Origin: Onchidella celtica
Taxonomy: Eukaryota > Mollusca > Gastropoda > Systellommatophora > Onchidiidae
Length of the DNA: 64,000 nucleotides
Reading direction: 5' to 3'
Assembly: GCA_963931925.1 (NCBI GenBank)
Contig: OZ007572.1
Location: 28,746,909-28,810,908, forward strand
Under the pieces are notes generated by a model. That model searched no databases, was not told the origin of the DNA, and was given only the letters and a program-made list of their open reading frames with translations. Made by a program: the position numbers and the translations under genes. Below are positions 36,601 to 48,600 of the stretch, piece by piece. Each line of letters opens with the position of its first letter. The stretch's first letter is position 1.

Positions 36601-39600
36601 CTGGACATCTCTGTAGCCTTCATTCTGGTCCCAGCTTCCTAGGTCGGCAAGGTCCTCCGTCGTTCCACCGTTGTCGCCTTCCAGGTCGCAGTCCTCGATG
36701 ATTGTCATGCCAGCTGACTCCACGGGTTGACTCTTGTCCATCATGTCGTCCTCTGCCAGTACAGTCTCAGCACTATCACCGCCGCCGTCCTTTATGGCAT
36801 TGACATGTTCAGGCGTGGTATCTCTCCTACTGTTGTCCATCCCACACATCTCGGTCACAATAGGTCTCGGTTCCGTTGCCACTGCTGCTGCTTTTGACGT
36901 CCTTGGAATGTATCTCTTGAGGAGGTTGGCGTGCAAGGTCTTTTCTTTTGCACCCATCTTGACTCCATAGTCGTTAACACCAACAACTGAGACTACCTTA
37001 TATGGTCCCTTCCATTGGACTAGGAGCTTGTTAGTGTTCGTCGGCAGTAGCACCAACACTTCATCTCCGGGGCGGAACTTCCTCTCTCGCGCCTTCCGGT
37101 CGTAGTAGGTCTTCTGTCTACCTTGAGCCTTGGAGAGTTCTTCCGTCGCTAACTTCCATGTGTCCTCCAGCCTCTCACGTAGTTCCATGACGTACTGGTA
37201 ACTGGTCTTCGTTTCCGGCTCCTCTACGTCCTTGGTCCATAGTTGTCGTAAGATGTGCATTGGTCCTCTCACCGTTCTCCCATACAGCAACTCGAATGGG
37301 GCAAACTTGGTCGACTCTTGGGGAACTTCACGATATGCGAAGAGCAGCGGGTTGATGTATCTGTGCCACTGCTTGGGTTGCTCTGCGCACAGTCGCCTTA
37401 AGGTCTTCTTCAGTGTGCCGTTAAATCGCTCCACCAACCCGTTGCACATAGGGTGGTAGACTGTAGTGGTCGACTGTCGAATTCCCAGTAGTCTATTCGT
37501 TTCCTTCATGACATCTGACATAAACTGGGTCCCTTGGTCCGACAAGATCTCTTCGGGCACACCCAAACGGCTGTAGATGTTCACTAAGGCTTCTGCTACC
37601 GTTTCTGCGTCGATCTTCTTCAAGGGTGTGGCTTCGGGGTAACGAGTAGCGTAGTCTATGTACACCAGGATATACCGATGTCCACCTTCACTTGGGGGGT
37701 CGATAGGTCCTACTAAGTCCACGGCCACTCGCCTAAATGGTACGTCCACTACTGGCATACTCTGCAGGTGCACCTTTGGGGTCGCTCCTTTGTTCACCGT
37801 CCTCTGGCATATGTCGCATGAGCGGCAGTATCTCGCGACGTCACCTTCAATTCCAGGCCAATAAAAATTGCTCATAACTCTGTCTTTGGTTTTCTTCACG
37901 CCGAGGTGTCCTCCGACGATCGAGTCGTGGGCTACACTCAGTACATACTCTCTCAGTTTCTCGGGTAGTACCACTTGCCTTATAACCGTCGCCTGTCTCA
38001 GGTCCTTGTAGATCCGGTACAGTACTCCTCCATGTTTCTCAAAATGAACAGATTTATTGCCTCTATTAGTTGGGATCTTCTTCTGCTCTGACTTCCTAAT
38101 GACTTCGTCTTCTTCTTGGAGTCGGATAAGTTCCTCTCTATCCACTCCCGCGTGCCGTTCTGCCCTCGGCACCTTCAGCGACGTAGACCGGTCCTTCCTC
38201 TTCTCCTGGGCCCTCGTGGTCACCGCTCCTACCATCACCTCAGTATCAGGGTCGTACGGATCCTTCGCTCCGTCCACGTTCCCGACTACTAGGTCGCAGA
38301 TGGTCTCCGGGAGACACAGCGCCGTCACTTTGCCCGTCAGGTAAGGCGTCTTCACGTCGATAACGGCTTCCTCCGCCGCTAGCAAGGAGTTATCGATCCT
38401 CGCGATAAGTTTCTTCCCACCGGTGAGCTGTCCGTCGTCCACCAGTGCTCGCCGCACCACTACACCTTCACAGCCGGTATCTCTTAGGACATCTACCGCT
38501 CGATTTCCAATCAAGCCCTTCATCACTGGTAACTTCAGTTTCACCACGGTCCTTCCGTCACTGCATCCTCCGCACGTAACAGGCACCGCTAACTGGAGCT
38601 TCCCGTCCTTCATTACCGCTTGAACGTTGATGCTGGTGTCAGCCGTCGTCGCATCCTGTCTCGACGACTCGTCCGCCGCTATCACTACGGCCGCCGCCGC
38701 CTTGTTCGGCTTGCCTCATCCCATATCCTTCTGGGCTGGACACATCCTCCGAACGTGGCCTGGCTTTCCACAAAGGTAACATTTCAACTCACCTTTGTCG
38801 TTTAACTTTGCACGACACTCCGTCGCCTTGTGTCCCGGCCTCTGGCACCTATGGCAGACCTGTGGGCTTCTGTCTCCGTTGGGCCTCTGTCGCACTGGCC
38901 GGCTCTGCAGTCTGGCGCTCCCGCTGAGCGTCCGGTTCCTCGCTACCAGGTACGCCTCCGCTGAATCTGCGATGTCCTGTAGCGTCTTTGGTTTCCTCTC
39001 CCTCACATGGGTTGCAAGGTCTGGTGGGCAGGCATCCATGAATTGCTCTCTGACGAACAGATCTCTCACTCCTTCGTAGGTCTCCTCCGTCTTCGACAGC
39101 TTTATCCACCTCTCTAGATAGGTCTTGATCCTGGTCAAAAACATTCCAACATCTTCTCCATCTTCAGGCTTACCTTGTCTGAACATGAGTCTGTATCCGT
39201 CCTCTGACAGGTTGTACCTCTTCTGCAACGCTTCCTTGACCTTGTCGTAGTCCTTGGCTTCGTCGATCGGTAGTCTGCAGAAGCACTCCAAAGCTCTCCC
39301 GGTCAGCAGGGCAGACAGTGATGTCGTCCAGGTGGATCTGGGCCATTCAGCTGTCTCGGCAAACCTCTCAAACCGCAGCAACCAGCTATCCAGATCGTCC
39401 TTCTTGTCCTGAAATGCAGGTAGCTTGGGTCTCTTAGAACTGGCGTGGTCGTCGGTCTTCTGCGCTGAGTCGTTGCCTCCACGTTGCTGGCGCATCCTCT
39501 CTATCTCCAACTCGTGGTTCATCTTTTCCCTTTCCAGCTGTCGTTCAGCCTCCTTCTCCTGTCGTTCAGCCTCCTTCTCCCGAGCCTGTCGTTCAGCCTC

Positions 39601-42600
39601 CTTCTCCTGTCGTTGAGCCTCCAGCTGTCTTTCTCTTTCTAGGCCTTCACGGAGGTAGTCCCGTCTCTCCTGCCCAGTGAGCTCCATAGAGTCCGCTTCC
39701 TGGCTAAGCCTTCCAATAACCTCCGACATGTTGTAGATAGCTTGTCGATGATATTCCTACAATAAACTATGTAAATAAATCTAGTAATTTTGATCTGGTC
39801 CGCTCGAATATGGTCGAATCCCGGACGAGCCCCCAATATGTAACAGCTGAGGTTGTTCTAGCACGTTATAGTAGGGGGGAGTTAGTTGATCTAACTACAA
39901 CCCTTTAGAAAACGAAACTATTACAGCTGTAAAATAAATAAACACGAGATCCGACGATAGATTAAATAATACTAAAGTTTAATAACTGTATAGTGAACAA
40001 TAAATTACTAGGAAGACACCAGCGAAACTAAATATCTACGCCACACAAAAGGAAACTCACTTACTCACCGACCAACCACTCACGCAGGTCTATATATATA
40101 AACATTCCTACAGAAAGTTCCCGAAATAAACGTTACCTTTGCCCTCGCACAAACCAACCAATCACGTATCAATACGTCATCAGGTTACATCACTCAAGGC
40201 CAAATCTGGCGTAAACATTCGTATCCACAACGTTATCGAATATTCGGGAACATACTAATATTTACTGAACGAGTCAAAACACCTGACAACAAGCGAGCGA
40301 GGAAAAAAAACTACTCACTAGAAAAGAAGGTCAGGTCACGGAGTACAGTACACTCTGGCGGTTGTCAACAATAAAATGAAAAAAGTAGTGGACACATGCT
40401 CAGCCACCAGCACAACAACAAAACCGGGGGAGGGCAAGGGGTAGCCCGCAGATGCTACAGACTCAAACAGATGATAACATCAGAAATGTGAGGCTTTTTG
40501 AAATATGAATACAAATTTCCTCCCAATTCCAAGAAATTGGATACACATTTTTATTAAACCATTTAGCAACGAGTAAAAGTTGTTGTATATCAAGCCACAG
40601 TTATAATGCCTGTCAAAATGTCTCAGATGTTAGAAAGGTCTGTAATTGGCATCAATGTCCTACTGATTTTGTCATAAATCAAGAAATCCCCTCATGTTGC
40701 TGAAGTGGCTATTGGAATTTAACCACTTCCTTTTATGCATAAAATTTGAAGCATCATGTTCACATTTTGTTCTCTGGCATATTCTGCACTTTGGATGTGT
40801 AAAATGACACTTGCTAGAGAATGGTTTAAGCAAGTGATGTCTAAATGCATGTAAATAAAGATTAAAAGAAAAATTTAGCCAGTATTTAAACAGCATGGAT
40901 GGATGGGAAACAACAGAATGGCTGAGAACACAAATTCTTCAGTAAAACAGGCAGTTATGTAGAAAACATGAATGATGAAGTAAAAACATGCATGATGTGG
41001 TATTTATCAGGCAAGATCTGTTTATGTCCACAGGTGAAAACAACTTAAAAGAAAGAGAAGCGAAATTTAATTGTACTGTTGAAGTGCATGAATATGATAT
41101 ATATGATGCACTGTCATTGTTAAAGTTATGACATCCCAATTTTCCATTAAATACAAGAAATGTAACTAAGCATGACAATACTGCTATGACATGAATGTTT
41201 GTGACTGGTAACTCAAAAGAAATAAGAATAACATGCTGCTGCTGCTCATTCATGAAACTGTGCTTTGAATATCAGCAGAGTGAAGTATACAGAGTTTTCA
41301 GGGGAGAATGGGGAATGCTGACATTTTATTTATTTTTGACTTCACACGTGGAGAGAAGAACTTAATATACAAGAATTAAAATGCTGTTAAAAGAATGGAA
41401 ATAAAATACAAGGCATGATTATTGACTTCAACTGTTATTTGACTCAACTGAAACTAAGGGCATGGCAACAAGTGTACTCTTTGCTGAATGCTGCACCATC
41501 CAAGGCATTCATGCATTCACCACTCACCCGCAGGCCTAACTTTGATCTCGACTTCATTTCCTGATCATATAGAGTTTTATGGTCACGGGCTTCACTTTCA
41601 TACATCACCCTTGCAGCTGTTTCCTGCTATAATTTCAAGATGGTATTCATAAAATAATAACTAGGTAAAGATTCTGATTGAAAAAGAGAAAAAAAAATTC
41701 CTTTATCAATACGACATCCATGAAAGATAGATAACATTACTGGGATGAATCCCATTTACTGGATACTTGCAAAATTAGTAATCATTAATAATTAATGTGT
41801 TATTTTCTCAGGAACCATTCATGCTGTTTCAATGAAAACACTTCCATAGAGGGTGTGTATAAAATCAGGAGAAATCTATGCTTCAAAAAAATACACATGA
41901 TAAACTTCACCAATACATTTAGCCCTCAATTTATACCAGGGCTTTTTTCTATGAAAGCCTCAAATTCATTGAAAATCCACTTGTCAAAATAATGCATTAG
42001 CAGCCATGCAAACTATTTCTTTAACAATGCTTAAATCATGTGAATTCATCAAAACTGAATTCAAACTTTGCAAAACAAATAACTTGTACAAGACAAATGA
42101 TGATCTAAGAGCCAACTTCTTCATTTGGTGTTCAGAGATGGCATTTTCTGGATGGATAGACTGCATTCCCATTCTATATATCTATGCACAGAGTGATATA
42201 CAGTGAACAACAGCCTGTGCCATACTATTCAGTAGAAGCAATACATATTGAACAAATTTGCACATAATATGTCACTTGGGAAAGAAGTGTAGCTGTCTTC
42301 AGTCACTTTGGGCTCCACCACATTGTAAAGAATATACATAAAATTTTCTCATTTATTTTTATGGAAAGATTCAGAATTGTTTTTGTTTTTTATAGCAAAT
42401 CAAGGAAATCACTTGTGCCAATTTTGCATAAACTGAGGGATGAATGTATATTATCGGCGATTGGTAACGGAAGGAGAATGATCACATGTATTGAATGAGG
42501 AAGCTAAGGGAAAAGCCAAAAAAGAATATAATAAATTGAATTTTGTAAGGTTTGACATAATGAAGCCAGTGGAGAAAGAAAGAAATATATGCTTAGAACT

Positions 42601-45600
42601 AACTAAATTAAAATAGCTAAATGAAACAGAAAACTGGTGTGTAATTGTTAGTAGGAAAAAAAACAAACTTGACCTAAACCAGTAAAGACAAAGACCTTCT
42701 AATTGCTACAGCAGAAATACAGCCGGACCACCAGCGTTTTTTGATATCAGACAAAAATTCTGGCTCTAAAAGTTTGACTTACATCCAATCTACTGTCTTC
42801 AAATCCATTTTCTTCAGACTGAAAACAGAGCTCACATAAATAGTATACCTCATCCATGATGCTAATATTTCACTTGATACTCACTTAGCGAAACCAACAT
42901 TTCAAAAGTTCAGATTTATTTTTCTAAAAGGTTAAATGTACATTTAAGATTTAGACAGGGCTGCGAACACTCAAAAACAGTCATAAAAAGCATGAGAGTC
43001 AGTAATGAATGTAATCCCTTGAATATTTTTTTATTTTTATATTTTTTGTATTTTGTATTGTGTAGACTTCTTCATCCCATTTGGGAATGTTGCATCTTTG
43101 GCATGAAACATGAAAGAATTGACTTAAACTGATCGAATCGGCAAATGATTTTGATATGATGGTCATTGCAAAGCATTACGAAAAGCCAATATTTACAATA
43201 AAATTTTAAATCATGACAACAACTACAATTTATGCTACCACTGAAGATATTCTGTGCAATACCATCTGACAGTATTTTATTTGAAAGAAAGATAGTTAAA
43301 CTTTAAAAAAAAGAACAAGTCATTCAGTTAACTTTGCACAATCTTAACTTTTTGGTAAAAATCTGACACTGAAGTTTCAGATTTTCAGATTCTTAGGACA
43401 CCCAAATCCACAGTGGTTATGGATGTTAGATTTTCATTCAAAATAATATGTGGGGTGAAAAAGAAAGATTTGAAATTTAAAATTGTGCATGCAATATTGA
43501 CAAATAAAATTTTAAAAAACATCAGGGTGTTACACATCTTATGTCACCTGATAGTAATGGAGAATTTTGTTTGAAACAAAATTTTTTAATAAATGACATG
43601 AACTCTGAATGCCAGGAGTTAGCAGAATGAATAGAGCACAAAGTCTGGACTTGATATAGCAGGACTTGACAATGCTAACTTATTCTTCCTATTGACTATA
43701 ATCAAACAAGTCAAAACAGATCCATTCAAAGCAAGAAATAATGAAATTTGCCACTTCTACCTCTCTTTGTCTGGGTTCTACATTTTTCTCTCTATCTTAA
43801 TGCTTGATATTATGAAGATGGAATCTTCTTGGTAAAAGGCCATCTATAGAGTTCATATACTTGATTTAACTGATTTCTGACACATACCTCTATCCCCCAT
43901 TTATGCTTTTGATATACTCTATCTCAACTCCCTCCTCCACTTTGTGCGAGGGTATCTCCAATACAATAGTGAATATCCATGAAAAGGCCTAAATGTTTAA
44001 ACACTGTAGGCAACATTTTGAATGTTTCATTTGAAATATAATTTTTATAGAATCTGGCAACTTAATTTGGAGAAAAAATATAAATAAAACCAAACTTTTT
44101 AATTCACACCCCCACCCTCTTTTAATTCGAGCGAAAATATTTTATAATTGGTTCCTGCCAGTCAAATCCTTTGCGCAATTTTATTTTTACCCCTACATTC
44201 TGATTGACGAACGAGCACGAGGAAGGATGAGAATATGTTCAAAGAAAGCATTTCCAAAAACATTACATTATTAACAGTCAAGGGAAGTGAACAATGATGT
44301 AAATATAATATGTGCACATAAAGAATCGGATCACTTACTCCGAGCCTGTCCTCCAAATGTGCTGATGTGGACTTCAGATTAGCACATAAAGCCTCCAAGC
44401 TGCTGCGAACCTGAAAAATAATAGAAATATCAACTGTTCAGACTGACAAAAGTAGTTTTTTTTTTTGTGTTTTTAAAAAAATCTTTTTTCACTGTACACA
44501 AATGTACCTGTCTGCCAGTCTATTAGTGCAATGCATTTTGATTTTCTACATCAAAAAATTGTTTCTTATTGAAATATGGTGGGTTTAGTTTCTTACCACA
44601 GAGAGTTTGAGTTTGAGTTTTGGAGAAAGCATGTCGACGTGATAATGGTCGTATTGTACTAGGAAGAAGCAAGATGATAAACAGAGTATGGCAGAATGAT
44701 AGGGCAGGAGGAGACCCGACCAGAAACGCCCACCAACCATAAGCCTCACCAGAGAGAGTCGTATGAATGCGTTCTAAAGGCATGAACCCTTAAATTTATG
44801 AACACAAAACATCATGAGATTTGGGTCTTTCTTAACCCTCACCCTGCGCAGGGCGTCGAATGTTGTTATCGACTCACAAGCGCTCACTCCGCACAGGCGG
44901 GTTTAGTCGGCAAGGTCAAGCTGACCGCGCCAGCCGTATTTTCACGCGTTGGGTCACTGACCTTTTTGAGAAGTAAACACCGTCTTATTGTTCACTGTAT
45001 CTCTTCTAAATCAAAGGCATTGTGACATGGACATGTTAACCAGTGAACCACTGGTCGGAATCACAAAGACTAAGCTTTCAAAGGCTCTCCCCACACTATC
45101 AAAAGATGTAACACGACATGCGAACTTTTGCTCAACAAATTTGCAATATTATCTCATTTTTCTCACAAGCTGACCACCATCTGGAGTTGTCTGTATCTAA
45201 GAACCAATCAGAAACAAGCTCTGAAATGATCTTTGTCCCAAATGCCCACATTGGTTTATTGGTATATGTCAGTCAGGATGAAACCATTTGCGTAGGGCTT
45301 GGGGGGGCATGGCTAGTTATCATGCTTCGTTCTCACGAAAACTACAGCTGTCAGTTTGGAATCACAAGTCAGACCATTGGTTAGAGTTAGAGACTGACAG
45401 ACTAAGGTTTTGCTGGTTAATTCATTATCAAGCGTGATAAGGCATAGCAGCGAATGTTTTCAACCGATCAATAAAAACCGAACCACGTGGACAGCGGTAG
45501 TGTGGTCATCGTACTTCGGCAAGGGTTAGTGACCCCAGATAAGATTCACCGTGAGTAAGGTCACTGACCAGACAGCGGGCTTTACGGCATCGCGCGCAGG

Positions 45601-48600
45601 GTGAGCGTTAAAATCCACAAGCGATGTAACACTCTGTTGTGAGTAATAGCTGCAGAAAGCTAAATGCCTGTTTGTCCTTGTGAATGAGTTTCTATCATTG
45701 CAGGAGATGGCAAAATTTAACCTTAACTGATGCTGATTTTTCTGTTTGGGCACAAACCTTTTGTGAGTCTTGCAAATCTTGATACAGCATATCTGCTCTT
45801 TGTTTCTCATACTTCAGCTCAGCCTCCAGCCTGGCATTTTCAATCTGTAGCTGCTGCATACTCTCATCCAGTTCAGACTGAAACACAAAAAGTTTTGACA
45901 GTCAATGGCTAAATACTGTAGGCAAAAGACATTAACCAAGGCCATCAATTATTTCACGTTATTTCTTTTTTTGCATGAAAACTCATCATTTTTGTCACTT
46001 CATCTTTATTTTAAAGTTGGATGTGAGTCAGCTTAGTATGAATAATAATCTCCAGGAAATAATCTTTTAACTGTGCATAACAAAATTCTTAGTCTCAGTG
46101 TCTCTCATAAATTGCAGTGAGGATGAGTCAAACCTCAAAAATGTTCACACTTATTCATAAAATAATATCATGAACAAAATATTAAATTCAAAATGAAACA
46201 CTATTTTAAGCACAGGATGAGCTTAAGTTTGCTTCAGTGCACTGTTTAAACCTATATTTTGCACTCGGTCAAAGAAAATTCAGATTAAGTATTATTAAAA
46301 ACCAATTGATAATTACATTTCATGACAGCAAAATACAACTACTGTTGTATGGAGGTCTTTATTTTCAGAGGGTCTCTGCCCTTGGCATTTGCATCCTCAA
46401 GTACATATATTTTTACTGACTACTGTCTCTTTAATTTTAATAGTGGCATAAGCACAGAGCTCTGACTTGGTTTTAAAGACATGTTCGGCATGCATCTTAG
46501 CATGTGTGACAAGAAGTTTTGAAGACATTACCTTTGACTTTGCCAGTCCCTGTATGTTAGCCGACGTATTGGCCAGCTGCTGATGGCTAGTGAATGAAGC
46601 ATTCTCTGCCTTCTCTACTCTGTCCACCAACTCGGACAATCTGGCTTGAGCTTCTATTGACTTATCGTGGGTTGTTTGGTAACGATGCTGTAACTTTTCA
46701 ATCTCTGCCTTCAGCTGGGCTCTTTCTTGCTCCAGTTGTTCTTTAGCCTATTGTTGAAAATACATAATAGTGAATGTAGACTGCAATATGAAATTTAAAA
46801 ACATCTGCCTATGTGTTTGTGTCTTATTCTCACTGCATACAACAAAACTGCATCATTTATTCCATGACGGGCCATTCTTAAAGTACAGGCACTCAAATTT
46901 GGCAATTTTTTTACACTCCCCCCCCCCCCCCCCCCCCCACTCGCTGCTTGTATGCGCATACAGCTACTATTATGGTCAATGTTCATGACAAAACATTTTG
47001 CGTGACGTATTCGATTGCTTCATGAGATACATGGCCAAGCTTTGATTTTTATATAATTCCACAAAAGTTTTGTTGAAAAAAAAATGTAAATAAGATCCAA
47101 CTTTATTAATTCATTGACATATTTGAAAAGCATATGTACTTTTGAAATCAACAATACGTTCAGTGCCTGACTACACAATGATTAAACAGAAATCCACCCA
47201 TAAGTCAACTGTCTTTTCTTCCCCTGGTGTGACCTCCATGATTTTACTCACTCTCATTGCGATCTGTAGCGAAGCCTCAGCATGTGAAAGCTTCTTGACC
47301 ATCTCGCTGTGTTCGTCATGCATACGACGTAGGTCTTGTTCCAGAGTTGTCCTGCGTGTCTCTGATCCTCTCACCTCCTCCTTAAGCCTGGCCACTTGTT
47401 CTAGCAAATTACTGTTCTTCTCCTCAAGAGTTGCTCGAGCCTGAGATCCGTATGATCAAAATTATACTTCATAGTTTAATCATTACGTTGTAGACATCAC
47501 TTTCGTGCATTAAATAATGTCCCTGCTCTACGATAATGGCATACATCAGACTTATGCCAAATGTGACGCAATGCGACGGTTCGGTCCGCAAGGCACAGAC
47601 CTAGTTATTGAGTAATTGCCCAAACGGGAACTTTTCTCAAAACTTTACGTCTTAAAAAAAGTGATAGACATCAACTTCAATTGCTTATAACAGTCTAAAA
47701 ATGTTCAGAATTCAATGAATCTAGCATCAAATCCAAGGGAAAAGAGTTCTCTTTCACTTGATATCAATAACTCAGTTTACCTCAAATGTACCTTGTGAAC
47801 CGAACTGTCATGATGCATCACATTTAATGGTACATGTCAGACTTATGTCAAAAGGCAACTAACAGTTCATCGCATTCTTAAGCATGAGGTCTATCAGATA
47901 ATATTATAGAAAAAGAAATGTGCTAATAGGAAATTTTAATAATCATACATGAATCATTATGACATAAGTCACCAAATGACAGGACAAGAAACAGTTTCTT
48001 CTTGATATCTCAAAAGTGTTCAAAATAACTTATGCCATTAGCATAGAGCAGTGATGACATGCAATGGCAATTGTGGAGTTTCAGCGAGGTCTTTTGAGGT
48101 ATGCTACCCATTAATTTCTTCTCATTCTGAATAAACACTCACCTTCTGTTTCCAGCACTTGCAAAGTTAATTAAATGGTGAAAACACATTATAAATTTTA
48201 CATATACACTGCCTGGTCTATCTGTCTTTCTTTCATAATATAATTACAGTGACAAGTACTAATAAAAAATATATGAGAACTATTGGTTTGCAACAAGTTT
48301 ATTCCTTTTATTCTGATGCTGCCATCTGACTAATCCTTCAACTTTACAGAAGAGGCAAGTTTATCTTACACTTAGTGGTTTCCTTGTGAAATGTGTATCT
48401 GTCCTAACAATGACAGCAGAAAGAACTCTTAGACTACAGTAACCACAAAATTGGAAGCTGCGTAAGTAAGAAATTATATTACCAGACAGTGTGAAGAGTA
48501 AGCAATCTGATATGTGTTTGACATGCTCAGACATTTGCTCTTGATAGTGATAACATGTTATCACATTAATCTATAATGCTAATTAAGGAATGACAGAAAT

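Larger units (their letters stand above)
33825..40459 (-). mobile_element. Gmr1-type Ty3/gypsy LTR retrotransposon, whole-looking
   Basis: The element is flanked by the 5-bp target duplication GACTC (33820-33824 and 40460-40464). Two 621-bp LTRs with TG...CA ends differ at a single position. Read on the minus strand the parts are: 5' LTR, tRNA-Pro primer site, gag, then pol in the order protease, integrase, reverse transcriptase, RNase H, then 3' LTR. Sequence motifs are Ty3/gypsy-like, but integrase precedes reverse transcriptase, the order known from Gmr1-like elements. No env is seen. Both main frames are open and no break was noticed, so it looks whole. One LTR difference in 621 bp means insertion well under one million years ago at usual neutral rates. 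It lies in an ANKRD26 intron, in the same direction as the gene. Confidence 0.93.

Noticed and set aside
35333-39616. Plus-strand open frames across the LTR element
   Set aside because: They are antisense shadows of the gag and pol frames.
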